Below, piece by piece: positions 19,530 to 28,829 of a DNA stretch of 64,000 bases (positions within the stretch are counted from its first letter, which is position 1; each line of letters begins with the position of its first letter). Under the pieces are notes generated by a model. That model was not told the origin of the DNA, did not search any database, and saw nothing but the letters and a program-made list of their open reading frames with translations. The position numbers and the translations under genes were made by a program. The stretch is taken from positions 1 to 64,000 of the forward strand of contig CAVTYH010000007.1 in assembly GCA_963738835.1 (NCBI GenBank), given 5' to 3'. The stretch is from CAVTYH01 sp963738835 (lineage in GTDB: Bacteria; Planctomycetota; Planctomycetia; Pirellulales; JADZDJ01).

Positions 19530-19670
19530 TTACAGCCACTGCAGCGGATCGCCCTCGCAGTTGCACGGCCTGATGTTGGCTGATGTGAACTGCGAGGCCA
19601 GCAGTTCCGCCAACCGTTCGACGGCAAATCGCTCGCTGGCAAAATGGCCGGCGAAGATCAGGCCTGTGCC
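19530..19670 (-). pseudogene. remnant of a Nif3-like gene (last ~46 codons)
   Basis: On the minus strand this reads TGLIFAGHFASERFAVERLA then ELLASQFTSANIRPCNCEGD and PLQWL-stop, closely matching the last residues of the intact Nif3-like gene at 22279-23085 (GLILAGHFASERFAVEQLA ... DPLQWL). The DNA is roughly 75-80% identical over about 137 bp. No upstream part of the gene remains. The two copies flank the PEP-CTERM gene in the same orientation. The rest of 19174-19850 shows no gene that I can support. Confidence 0.8.
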
Positions 19671-19850
19671 GGGCGGCCCGTTCTAAAAACGCATTCGATT
19701 AGGCAAAAATCTGCGCGCTGGGGCAACTGATAAACTGTTAACCTGGCTGGCGGATTTTCCCAAAATGGCCCCCTTCGCAGGCAATTGACGGCGTGTCTGA
19801 TTAGACTGGTTATCTCTGATTCATTTGTTTGAATTAAAAGAGCGTTCACC

Positions 19851-22265
19851 ATGCACAATCAGACTGTAAAGCGTTGTTGCGCGACCGCGGGCGTTTTGAT
19901 GTCGCTAATGTTTTTCGGCGCATCCGCTGAGGCGGTTACTTTGACGTGGGGCGTGAACGGTGTCGGCGGGAGCGGGAATTGGGACACTTCCACGGCGAAT
20001 TGGTTTAACGGTTCGCAAAATGTCGCCTGGCCCAACGGAGGCGATGCGATTTTTGACGGTGCCAGCGGCGGAACGGTGACCTCGTTCACTTTCGGACCTG
20101 TGGTTTCATCGATGACGTTTAATACCCCAGGCTATGTCATTCAAAACGGCTGGGTTCAAAGCGGCAGTAGCGGTCTAACGGTGACCACCAATGTCGACGC
20201 AACCATCAGCTCGACCCTGAGCAATTCAGCCACTGCCGGAAATTTTCTAGTCAAAAACGGCCCGGCGGCACTCATCATCAGCGGCCCGATTTTTTTGGGC
20301 TCAGTTCAAGTGAATCAGGGAGAAGTGCGGTTAACCGGGTCGGCGTCGCTGTCCTCTTCAAACGTAAGTTTGGCCAACGTCGCTGGAGCAACAATTACGC
20401 TGGCTCAAACGAACCCAGGTGTTTCGATGAATTCGTTGGCCGGAGGTGGAACCACTGGCGGGCTTGTGCATCCCAATAACCAGGCCCGGACCGTCACGCT
20501 CGGCATTGGCGGCAGCGGAAGTTTCGGCGGTACGCTGGCCGACAACGGTAGCGGAATTTTGGCACTGGAGATTGATGCCGTCTTCAACGGCACCGCGACA
20601 TTGACCAATGTCAACACTTATTCCGGTTCGACGAAAGTTTCGTTCGGAACTCTGGCCTTCGCCGGAAATGGTTCTGCGCTGAATTCGACCATTTCGATTT
20701 CTAGCACGACCGAGCTCTTGTTGGACAACAGTGCCACTGCTGTTGCCAATCGAATTAACGATACGGGCCCAGTTGCGATCAATGGCGGAGCCATTCAGCT
20801 GAAAGGCAACAGCACAACGCCGGTGGAAGAAGTTTTAGGACAACTCAGCTTCACCGGTGCTTCCAGCATTCTAGTGACGCAGCCAGGAAGTGCGGCGGCC
20901 CAATTGACGTTCGCAGGAGCCCAACGCAATGGCCATGCAACACTGAATGTTGGCGGACCCGGCATCGCGTTCGCTGGATTGTCCAATGGCAGCACAGGCA
21001 TTGTTGCGCCGTATATTACGGATAGCAACGAGTGGGCGACCATCGGCGCCGATAATCGCATTACGCAGCTGAATTCGTATGCCACCGATATCAATGCAGG
21101 CTCCGCCAGTGATCATGTCAAACTAACCGGCAGTGGAACAACGACGCTGGCCGGTTCAATGATACGGGCGTCGCTCAACTTGCAGAACGGTAACTTCGCC
21201 GTTGGCCCAATCTTGGATTTGGCGGGGCAGAGCTTAGGTTTGACCAGCGGGGGAGTTTTATCGAGTAGTTCGGGGACCAATACGATCCGAAATGGCAGTT
21301 TATCGACGCCGGCGGGGGAGATGGTAGTTACGGCGAACAACAATTTGGCGATTAGCGCGGCCATCACCGATGGCGGCGGTGTCACTACACTGACGAAAAA
21401 TGGAGTTGGCGCTTTAACACTCAGCGGAACAAACACGTACTCCGGCCCTACAGCCATTATGCAGGGAACGCTGGTCGTGGCCTCAGACGCTAACTTGGGC
21501 ACGGGCTCCACTATCGATCTCAGCGGAGGCACGCTTAGAGCTGCCGCGAACTTCTCTTCCACCAAGGGTTTTATAAGCAACTCGGCGCTCGTGGGGTCCG
21601 TTGATACCGCGGGCTTCAATGTTGCATTTTCAGGCGTAAACAGCGGCACTCTCAGCAAACAGGGACTCGGCACGCTAACCCTTGCAGCTGGGCTGACGGG
21701 CACGACCAATATTTTTGCCGGGGTTTTGGTCTTGCCAAATGCATCGTCCGGCAGAGCCAATTTGATAGGCGGCACATTGCAAGCGGCGGGAACATTGACA
21801 ATGTTCGTTTCTGCTCCAAGTTTTGGATCTGGGACTCCGATTCTTGATCTAGGCGGCCCGGTAGCGGCCACATTAACGACCGGGAGTTACAGCGGGAATC
21901 CCAACAGTAGCTTGCGCATTAATTTCGGAATTGGCAGCGGGGCCAGTGACTTTTGGGCGATTTCCAACACGATACCCTCTACTGCCGGCGCTTTCCAATT
22001 CGAGTTTCAGAATCTCGGCGGAGTGACCACCGGCGTCGATTATCCACTGATGTCGTTTGTCACCTTCTTTGGTCCTCCCCCCTCGCCCAGCATTTTTGCT
22101 TTCGCCCCCGACATGGCCGCCGCCGGTTGGACAGGCACGTTCAAAACGACGAGCGGCGGCGTGTCCGTGCGGTTCACGTCGGTGCCAGAGTCAAGCACGA
22201 CGGCACTCTTGTTTCTGCAAGGCGCCGTGGTCGCCTTTGCCGTCCGCCGGCGTTTAAGCAAATGA
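19851..22265 (+). CDS. PEP-CTERM protein with autotransporter-type beta repeats
   Basis: An exported, 804-residue Gly/Ser/Thr/Asn-rich protein. A signal peptide covers about 1-28 (MSLMFFGASAEAV). Passenger-type beta-helix repeats are visible, for example TLTKNGVGALTLSGTNTYSG and GPTAIMQGTLVVASDANLG near 525-550, and DNGSGILALEIDAV earlier. The C-terminus VPESSTTALLFLQGAVVAFA plus VRRRLSK is a PEP-CTERM sorting signal: motif, hydrophobic helix, basic tail. An exosortase would process it; none is in this window. It is flanked by two Nif3 3' ends (one a remnant), and stands alone. Confidence 0.88.
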   Translation: MHNQTVKRCCATAGVLMSLMFFGASAEAVTLTWGVNGVGGSGNWDTSTANWFNGSQNVAWPNGGDAIFDGASGGTVTSFTFGPVVSSMTFNTPGYVIQNGWVQSGSSGLTVTTNVDATISSTLSNSATAGNFLVKNGPAALIISGPIFLGSVQVNQGEVRLTGSASLSSSNVSLANVAGATITLAQTNPGVSMNSLAGGGTTGGLVHPNNQARTVTLGIGGSGSFGGTLADNGSGILALEIDAVFNGTATLTNVNTYSGSTKVSFGTLAFAGNGSALNSTISISSTTELLLDNSATAVANRINDTGPVAINGGAIQLKGNSTTPVEEVLGQLSFTGASSILVTQPGSAAAQLTFAGAQRNGHATLNVGGPGIAFAGLSNGSTGIVAPYITDSNEWATIGADNRITQLNSYATDINAGSASDHVKLTGSGTTTLAGSMIRASLNLQNGNFAVGPILDLAGQSLGLTSGGVLSSSSGTNTIRNGSLSTPAGEMVVTANNNLAISAAITDGGGVTTLTKNGVGALTLSGTNTYSGPTAIMQGTLVVASDANLGTGSTIDLSGGTLRAAANFSSTKGFISNSALVGSVDTAGFNVAFSGVNSGTLSKQGLGTLTLAAGLTGTTNIFAGVLVLPNASSGRANLIGGTLQAAGTLTMFVSAPSFGSGTPILDLGGPVAATLTTGSYSGNPNSSLRINFGIGSGASDFWAISNTIPSTAGAFQFEFQNLGGVTTGVDYPLMSFVTFFGPPPSPSIFAFAPDMAAAGWTGTFKTTSGGVSVRFTSVPESSTTALLFLQGAVVAFAVRRRLSK

Positions 22266-22278
22266 TAATGTAACCCGA

Positions 22279-23085
22279 TCACAGCCACTGCAGCGGGTCG
22301 CGCTCAGCACGGCAGGGCCATACGGTGGCCGTTGGAAATTGCGAGGCCAGCAGTTCCGCCAGTTGTTCCACGGCAAATCGCTCGCTGGCAAAATGACCGG
22401 CCAGAATTAGACCCATGTCCATCGCTTGCGCTTCGAGGCAGGTGTGGAACCGCGCTTCGCCGGTGACGAATAGATCGCAACCGGCGCGGCGCGCGGCTTC
22501 GAGTAAATCACCCGCACTGCCGCAGGCAATCGCCACCGCACGCACTGGCATTTGCGGATTGCCGACAATGCTGACGCCCGAGAGATTCAAAAAATCTTTC
22601 AGCCGCGCAGCGATGCTCGTCAAAGTCGCCGTGCTGGCGGGAAATCCAAACCGCCCGGTGCCGACCGCCGGATCGACTGCATCGGGCACCAACGGCCCGA
22701 CGTCGGTCAGTCCCAAACCCTCGGCCAGCCGCTGATTGATTCCCGAACGTGCCGAATCGAACGCCGTGTGCGGACTATGGATGGCAATGCGTGCGGCCAT
22801 CAAATCCAGCAGCAGGCGTCCTTCCGGCGTGTCGCCAGTCAGTCGCTTGAGCGGTTGAAACGGCAACGGATGGTGCGTGACGATAAGATCGGCCTTTTCG
22901 GCCACCGCCTCGGCCACGCTGGCCGGCGTGATGGTGAGGCACGTCATCACGCGCTCCACTTTTTGCCGGCCATCGCCGACCAAGAGGCCGACATTATCCC
23001 ACTCGGCCGCCAGGCGATTCGGGGCGAAGTTTTCCAGAAACGCGGCGATGGAAGAGACGGTGATCATGGTAGCAGGATGCGCCAT
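22279..23085 (-). CDS. Nif3-like dinuclear metal centre protein (GTP cyclohydrolase I type 2 family)
   Basis: A 268-residue cytoplasmic protein of the widespread, poorly understood DUF34/Nif3 family, which binds two metal ions. Metal-site motifs: EWDNVGLLVGD (28-38), VTHHPLPFQPLKRL (69-82, with paired His) and the C-terminal VTGEARFHTCLEA and ILAGHFASERFAVE. The first residues could start at MAHPATM or at the second Met (MITVSSIAAF). It converges with the PEP-CTERM gene, with 13 bp between stop codons. Its 3' end exists a second time at 19530-19670. Confidence 0.92.
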   Translation of the reverse strand: MAHPATMITVSSIAAFLENFAPNRLAAEWDNVGLLVGDGRQKVERVMTCLTITPASVAEAVAEKADLIVTHHPLPFQPLKRLTGDTPEGRLLLDLMAARIAIHSPHTAFDSARSGINQRLAEGLGLTDVGPLVPDAVDPAVGTGRFGFPASTATLTSIAARLKDFLNLSGVSIVGNPQMPVRAVAIACGSAGDLLEAARRAGCDLFVTGEARFHTCLEAQAMDMGLILAGHFASERFAVEQLAELLASQFPTATVWPCRAERDPLQWL

Positions 23086-23120
23086 GCCGCTGCGATTTGC
23101 AAGCGGGCACTTAGCCGAGT

Positions 23121-23244
23121 CGTGGGCCAGTTTGGATCAGATTGATTGGGTGGCCGGGGTCGAGGCCGCCGAGCCCCCGGAATTTCACGCTGCTGGGGGC
23201 TTACTTCGTTCGACCCTGGCCACCCGAAAGCAAACTGGCCCACG
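23121..23244. repeat. nested palindromes: 78-bp GGGTGGCC element inside a 14-bp inverted repeat
   Basis: The inner element (23148-23225) begins GGGTGGCCGGGGTCGA and ends TCGACCCTGGCCACCC. An outer perfect pair, CGTGGGCCAGTTTG (23121-23134) and its complement (23231-23244), surrounds it. The inner element recurs in inverted orientation at 45276-45354. It fills most of the space between the Nif3 start and the PL6 gene end. Confidence 0.8.
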
Positions 23245-23262
23245 ACCCTTAGCCGCGCCTCA

Positions 23263-24777
23263 TTATTTCAAGGCGGCGCCTGTGGGGAACGCGGGCATCA
23301 CACGACGTTCGGTTGCGCCAATGCCAACCTTCTCGGGCAAAAGTATGCGGTTGACCGTGGCCTCGGTGGAGAATTGTTCCGCTCCAACATCGGCAGTCGA
23401 GGCGCGCTGCCGGCCGTTCACGTCCATCGTGACGAACGGATACGATCCCACGGCTTTGCCAATCGCCGGGCTGGAGGGTTGCAACCGGAACTGGCCGGTG
23501 GCGTCGGGTTTCAGCAGCGGGTCGATCGCTGTGAGGCCCGTTGCCGGCACATCGCCGCCGCCGCCATCGTTGTTCCAAATGATGTTGCCTTGCCAGATCG
23601 GGTCTTGCAGTGGACCTTCGATGACCGCCGCCTTCGGACCGCCGGAAATAATGTTGTTGGCGATCACGGCGTCGGCCGCACCCAGCCCGCGGTTGCGGCC
23701 GCGCATCACCAGGTTGCCTTTGTTGTCGACCAAGGTGTTGAACACAATTTGGATGCCGACCGGTTTATCGTGCGCCGTCAGTTTAGCGGGCGGAATAATT
23801 CCATCTCCGTTGCCCAGGTGAATCGCCGGGCGGCAGCGCTCGAAATAGTTGCTATAAATTTTGTGATCGTGCCCGAAGATGCGAATGCCCTGGCTGCCGA
23901 TGAAAAAGTTGGCATACACTTCGCAGCGATTGCCGTGGCGAATGGAAAGCTCGGTCGAGCCTTCGCCAAACGTGTTGAAACGGTAAATGTTGTCGCTCGA
24001 CTTGTTGCAGATGCAGCCTTCGTTCTCGCCGGCGCATTTGGTGAATAAGTTGTCTTCGGTAATGCTCCAGCCACTGGACATGCTGCGGCCGCTCATGCCA
24101 ATTTGAATGGCCGAGCAATTGTTGGCCGGCGGCGATTTGAAATCGTGAAAATAATTGTGATGAATCCAAGTGCGCTGCGCCATTTCGCTGGTTCCCGGAC
24201 CGATGACCAGCAGCATTTCGCCTTCGGTATTTTTGTTGCGAAAGTCGTTGTGATCGATTTCGCAATCGTTGCCGGCCACCTGGCAGTAAGTCGACCGGCT
24301 TTTGAGAGCCAGCTCAAACACATTGCGGCAAACGCGGCAATGGCTCGCGCCCGCCGAGATTCCAACCGCCGGCGGAGCGTGCTTGAGCGTGAAGCCTTCA
24401 AGCACCACATACTCGGCGTCGTCGCCGAACGTGAAGCTGCCGACGCCGTCGATTTCCGCGCCGCCGGTGGTTTGTGCGCTAATCACAATGGGATGCTGCG
24501 CGGTTCCCTGCTGACGAATGCTGATCGGGGCCGTCGAAGTGTAAACGCCATCGGCCAACACAAGCTGATCGCCCGGCTTAGCTGCTGAAATTGCTTTGTC
24601 GAGTTCGGCCAGCGATGCGACATGGATTGTTCTTGTCGGTTCCGGTAAACCATCAGCCGCCAGCGGCAACTTGCCGGCCTGCGCATGATCTGGCGGAGCG
24701 TTCGGAGTAGATTGACCGAATGCAGCCGTACAAATCAGCACAACAGATAAAATTGCCAACGCGAAGCAGCGCTTCAT
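23263..24777 (-). CDS. secreted polysaccharide lyase family 6 (alginate/chondroitin lyase type)
   Basis: A 504-residue right-handed beta-helix enzyme with a signal peptide (cleavage after AAFG, about 21). PL6 enzymes break uronic-acid polysaccharides by beta-elimination. The catalytic Lys and Arg are seen as NKSSDN (Lys259) and LSIRHG (Arg280), spaced 21 residues apart exactly as Lys250 and Arg271 in chondroitinase B. Neighbouring acidic sites include FTKCAGENEGC and TFGEGSTELS. GIRIFGHDHKIYSNYFERC is the conserved next coil. Intact. Substrate (alginate or chondroitin) cannot be decided from sequence; alginate is the more common in free-living bacteria. Confidence 0.92.
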   Translation of the reverse strand: MKRCFALAILSVVLICTAAFGQSTPNAPPDHAQAGKLPLAADGLPEPTRTIHVASLAELDKAISAAKPGDQLVLADGVYTSTAPISIRQQGTAQHPIVISAQTTGGAEIDGVGSFTFGDDAEYVVLEGFTLKHAPPAVGISAGASHCRVCRNVFELALKSRSTYCQVAGNDCEIDHNDFRNKNTEGEMLLVIGPGTSEMAQRTWIHHNYFHDFKSPPANNCSAIQIGMSGRSMSSGWSITEDNLFTKCAGENEGCICNKSSDNIYRFNTFGEGSTELSIRHGNRCEVYANFFIGSQGIRIFGHDHKIYSNYFERCRPAIHLGNGDGIIPPAKLTAHDKPVGIQIVFNTLVDNKGNLVMRGRNRGLGAADAVIANNIISGGPKAAVIEGPLQDPIWQGNIIWNNDGGGGDVPATGLTAIDPLLKPDATGQFRLQPSSPAIGKAVGSYPFVTMDVNGRQRASTADVGAEQFSTEATVNRILLPEKVGIGATERRVMPAFPTGAALK

Positions 24778-24915
24778 GAAATTGCCTGGATACGGGAGGA
24801 TTGAAAAGACACGCTAGGAAAACGTGCCGGCGGGAACGAACCGAAACCATCATACTATGTGCCATTGCAAATTGCACGTCGGGGCAGAAATAGGTCAGAG
24901 CGGTTGAATCTTTGA

Positions 24916-25062
24916 AAACGGGAATCTTTTACGGCAGTCAGAGGCGCACTTTACGTCGACTACTTGTGCCATAAAAATGAATCTGTGCTGTATGGTCTAT
25001 TGGGTAACGATCCGTTCGACGCGTTGGGGTATGAGTTTCCAATTACCGGACCTACGCCTTGA
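24916..25062 (+). other. possible RHS-like C-terminal tail (fragment)
   Basis: An open stretch after a TGA reads VDYLCHKNESVLYGLLGNDP and then FDALGYEFPITGPTP-stop, recalling the closing 'YxxxxNNP...DxLG' of RHS-repeat proteins. Its stop is 10 bases before the start of the ankyrin lipoprotein. No upstream RHS repeats are present. Weak, because the match is short. Confidence 0.3.
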
Positions 25063-25072
25063 GGGAACCCGA

Positions 25073-26026
25073 ATGTCGCCTCGCTGTTCAATTTTTCTTT
25101 GGCTGGCGATTGTTCTAATCTCTCTACTGTTTGCAGGCTGCGCTGAAATGTCACCCCAGGCTAAAACTTTTCATCAAAACTTCAACTGGAAGGCCGAGGA
25201 CTATTTCGACGATGCCCAAGTCGTTGCCCTGTGCCGTGCCATTGAAGCCAATGACCTGAAGGAGATTGATCGCCTAATTGCCGCCGGCGCGAACGTGAAC
25301 GCCAAAGGCAAGGACAACATGACGCCGCTCTTGTGGGCGTTTCCCGACAACAAGCTAGAGCGATTTACGAAACTATTGGAGCACGGTGCGGACCCAAATG
25401 TTATCATCAAAAGCGATCTCAACACACATGGTGGCTTTCGTGCTGGCGATTCCGTAACACACATGGCATGTAGGACTGAGTTTCCTGGCTACTTCGAGGC
25501 CGTATTTGCACACGGTGGCGATCCGAATCTGATGAAGAATGGGGCCATTACAGGCGATACTCCGTTGTTTTCGGTCTTGAATGGCTTGGCCTCAAATAAG
25601 GACGGGAAGATTCAGTTTCTGATAAAAAAAGGTGCGGACCTAAATCACATGAACGGTGCCTGGGCCACACCAGTGATGGAGGCAGCAAGCGGTGGCCAGT
25701 ACAGCTTAGCTTCCACACTGCTCCAAGCAGGTGCCGATTTCAAAATCTACATGCCGAAGAGCAACACACGTCTTGTGCATATCGTTGTCGGCGAAGAACG
25801 TCGTACGCCGGCTTGGACGCCTCAGCAGGCGGCTGATTACGAAAAGCTCGTTAAATGGCTTGAGGATCACGGCGAGTCGATTGAGCAGGCGAGATCCGAC
25901 AATAAACGTTGGCAATCATGGATGACTACTCCCGACGAGTATCGCCGCAAAATGGACACTGAAATTGCGGAGCGCGAAGAACGGGAAAAAGCCGCGGCCA
26001 ATGGTAAGGTAGAGCAAAAGAAGTAA
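25073..26026 (+). CDS. ankyrin-repeat lipoprotein
   Basis: A 317-residue lipoprotein. ATG at 25073 with GAGGG upstream gives a signal with lipobox LLFAGC; a longer frame from 24977 would bury this signal, so it is rejected. Ankyrin repeats follow: LCRAIEANDLKEIDRLIAAG, ANVNAKGKDNMTPLLWAF, LLEHGADPNV, THMACRTEFPGYFEAVFAHG and FLIKKGADLNHMNG. The C-terminal 60 residues are charged and helical (EIAEREEREKAAANGKVEQK). Ankyrin lipoproteins of this type often act as partners or immunity factors, but here that is a guess from a short RHS-like tail upstream. Confidence 0.85.
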   Translation: MSPRCSIFLWLAIVLISLLFAGCAEMSPQAKTFHQNFNWKAEDYFDDAQVVALCRAIEANDLKEIDRLIAAGANVNAKGKDNMTPLLWAFPDNKLERFTKLLEHGADPNVIIKSDLNTHGGFRAGDSVTHMACRTEFPGYFEAVFAHGGDPNLMKNGAITGDTPLFSVLNGLASNKDGKIQFLIKKGADLNHMNGAWATPVMEAASGGQYSLASTLLQAGADFKIYMPKSNTRLVHIVVGEERRTPAWTPQQAADYEKLVKWLEDHGESIEQARSDNKRWQSWMTTPDEYRRKMDTEIAEREEREKAAANGKVEQKK

Positions 26027-26037
26027 CAATTTCAGTG

Positions 26038-26130
26038 ATGCGCGTTTCGCTCATTTTACTGAGTACGGTTTTGACGTGGCTGACCGCCGGCGGCTGCGGG
26101 GCGGTGGCGCCCGCCGCGGTTGATGTTTGA
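26038..26130 (+). CDS. putative 30-residue lipoprotein peptide
   Basis: A small frame 11 bases after the ankyrin gene. It reads as a signal peptide (MRVSLILLSTVLTWL) ending in a lipobox-like TAGGC and a short Ala-rich tail (GAVAPAAVDV). Size and shape resemble entericidin-type lipopeptides, but there is no good ribosome site and no homologue that I know. It converges with the next gene. Confidence 0.35.
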   Translation: MRVSLILLSTVLTWLTAGGCGAVAPAAVDV

Positions 26131-26145
26131 GATGGCCGTTGCGGT

Positions 26146-28760
26146 CTACGGCTGGGCCACAAATCGGTAGTTCAGAATCCTTTGGCCATTGGAATCCTCG
26201 GCGTGCAGCCATAAGGTTTTGCCCAACAGCGATTTTCCCTCCGGCAGGCGGTAGGTTTTCGTATCGGCTCCGTGACCCAGCTCGGGAACTTGGGTCATCA
26301 TCCGGCGGCGGTCCGGCGCAAAAGAGCGCATCTGAAACTGAACGACTGTTCGGTGGCGTTGACAAGCTTTTGTTCGACGACAAGATCGCCGGTGTCGTCC
26401 AGCCGCGTTGTCACCTCGGCGTAAACAGCGTGGTCGCCAATTTCAAGGGTGCGGTACACGCTAAACTGGTAACGGCGCTCGGCAGTGATGTCGAAATCCA
26501 ACCGTACTTCTTGTGGCCCGGAGCTGGCGTCCAGCGGCAGTTGCACTTCAAACGGCAGCGATCCGGTCTCGCCCGCCGGCAGCTTTAGCGTAAGTTCTCG
26601 CGGCGTCATTCGCCAGTGCTCCGGCAAAACACAGCGCACCGTGCCGGTTACGGACTGCGGAAACGTGTTCGTGATCGTCAGGGCATTGGAAAGCGGCTCG
26701 CCAAATGTCGTGGGCCAGTGCGATATCGCCAGGGCCACCGCCATCTGCCAGCGCACCAGCGGTTCGTTCAGGCCGGTGATATACGACGGCGACGAATCGG
26801 CGCGTACACGCTGCCGTCCTTGTTCATCGGAAAGCGGCTGCACTTGGACGCCCCAGAGATTGATTTGCCGCAACTTGTCGCCCAGCGAAACTTGCTCGTC
26901 GCTGGGCGTATTGTTCCAGAGCATCATCACCAGCTGATGATCGTGCGAGAAGATGTGGTTTGTGCTGCCGTGCGGCAATTGCAGCTTGCCGACATACTCG
27001 GCTCCGCCCAAGGCCAGTGCCGTGGTGCGCCACGGAAGCAGCAGTTCCGCCACGGCGCCGTCATCGTTGAGCAAACCACGCTGCGAGCTGAACACGTTCG
27101 GCATGAAAATGCCATCGGCCTGTTGCAGTTTCGCCGCCAGCATTTGCTGCGCTAAATCGGTCGCCCGCTGAGTTGCCGATTTCGATCCGTCCACAAGCGG
27201 TTCGACGAACACCCAGCGGCGCGTCTTGGTCTCGCTGTTTTCGCCGGCCGGTGCAGTTTCGACCGTAGCTTCATATGGCGCCGCCGATAGCGCAATGAAA
27301 TTCCAGTTGGGCTCGCCCGCCGGCAGCGCTCGGTTCAGCGGCCAACTGCAGCCCAATTGAAACTTCGGCGCGACCGTGACCAGTTGTTTGCGTACGCTTT
27401 CGATGGTCGGCGTCGTCCCGCCGAAGTTGACGAAGCTGAAATCGCCGTCAGTTCCCAGCTGCCAATCATGCACCGTTTGCGATAGCCGACCGACAATCGG
27501 TTCCAGCGACGGAAACCAGACCTCTGGCTTCGCCGAAAAAATCTGGGCGGCCACCAGCGGATCGGCTGAGTCGAATTGCTTCCGCACGTCAGCCGGTGGC
27601 TCGGCCAGCACTCCGACGACTTTCACGCCGCTGTTTTGCAGCCGTTCGGCGAAGGCCGCCAACAGCTCGCAGTGCCGCGGATCGCTGCCGGCGTTCCACA
27701 GCGGAATCTTGAGCCAACCAATCGCAGATTGCTCGACCAAGTCGGCCAGTGGATCGAGCGCGAGCGGTCGCTTACCCTGCGACAATGCCCAGCCAAACTC
27801 GCCGTGCTTCGGGGCAGCCTCCGGTCGAATCAAGGCCAGCGTCACTTCCGGGGAAGTCGTTTGACTCTTCTGGCCGTTCAACGAGCATCGAACATGGTAA
27901 AAGCCGACATCCGGCAGCGCTGGCCGCCACACCGCATGGCCAGAGAAAACTGTTGACGCGGCTGATTGATTGGTGTCGTCTAATTCCAATAGCAGCCGCG
28001 CACGTTGGATTTCGTGCCCATCGACATCGAGCAATTGAAAATCGACCTTCGTCTTCGCATCGGCAAATCCCGACGCCGTGCAGACGACCTGCGGCTGATC
28101 GGGAATTGCGTACAGATGATTGCTTCGATTTACTTCGAGGGCGACACGTGGCAATTGCCCCGCCCAGACATCGCCGAACCAGGCCGTGCCCCTGAGATCG
28201 GCGCTGCCAGCCGGTTCCAGATGCAAACCGATTACCGCGTGATGCGTCGCTGGATTTGTGGGCGCTGCCGGCCCGATGCGCACCCGTGTCCACGCCGTGG
28301 CGCCTTCGACCGGCGACGAAACGCACCGTTCGAGCAGTTTATTCTGGGCATCGTAAAACGTGACGGAAATGAACGCCTGGTCGTGCACCAGCGCTTCGGT
28401 CTGCACCAGCGCTTCGAACACGTATTCAAACGACGCCGACGTAGGAATTGGCGGCGAATATGCCACCGCCCCGCCACCATCCAGCTCCATCCGCAAACTG
28501 CGCCCTTCCGTTGACGGAGCCGTGCTATCGATGCGAACTTCGACGTACCGTGGATAGGCCGGCGAACGTTCCCGAGCCCAGTCGTCGGGCCAGCCGTTCG
28601 CGTCGGCATCGTTTGTAGCGTCGAACGTGCAACGAAAGACCGTTTGGGCGTCGTAACGATGATCCAAAGTTGCCGCAGCGGCGCACGACCGCGGCCCGCC
28701 TATCGCCCCGCCGATGGACGTCGCGACCGCGATCGTTAAAATCAGCCAAATCCGTATCAT
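26146..28760 (-). CDS. large secreted protein, sugar-binding and glycosidase-like layout (one frameshift)
   Basis: About 870 residues with a signal peptide (MIRIWLILTIAVATSIGG). The N-terminal part (FRCTFDATNDADANGWPDDW, then SLRMELDGGGAVAYSPPI) looks like a jelly-roll carbohydrate-binding domain. The middle, with GWLKIPLWNAGSDPRHCELL and KVVGVLAEPP, resembles a TIM-barrel glycosidase scaffold, followed by late beta-sandwich parts. A frame change near 26310 joins SFSFRCALL to MRSFAPDRRRMMTQVPELG; the tail ends RILNYRFVAQP. I recognise no named family. Divergent from the isomerase gene at 28830. Confidence 0.75.
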
Positions 28761-28829
28761 CGGTATGGTCAGTGCAGACTTCGAGTGCCTGCCTCAAGTT
28801 CTTCGGTTTGTTTATCGTCCAATCCAAAC

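Noticed and set aside
19204..19566. 120-residue minus-strand frame between glycosyltransferase and Nif3 remnant
   Set aside because: Arg/Cys-rich, overlaps the remnant in another frame, no motif.
21113..21871. 252-residue minus-strand frame
   Set aside because: Complement of the PEP-CTERM beta repeats; Pro/Val-rich shadow without motifs.
24977..25072. N-terminal extension of the ankyrin protein
   Set aside because: It would place 32 residues before a clear lipoprotein signal; the ATG at 25073 has a proper ribosome site.
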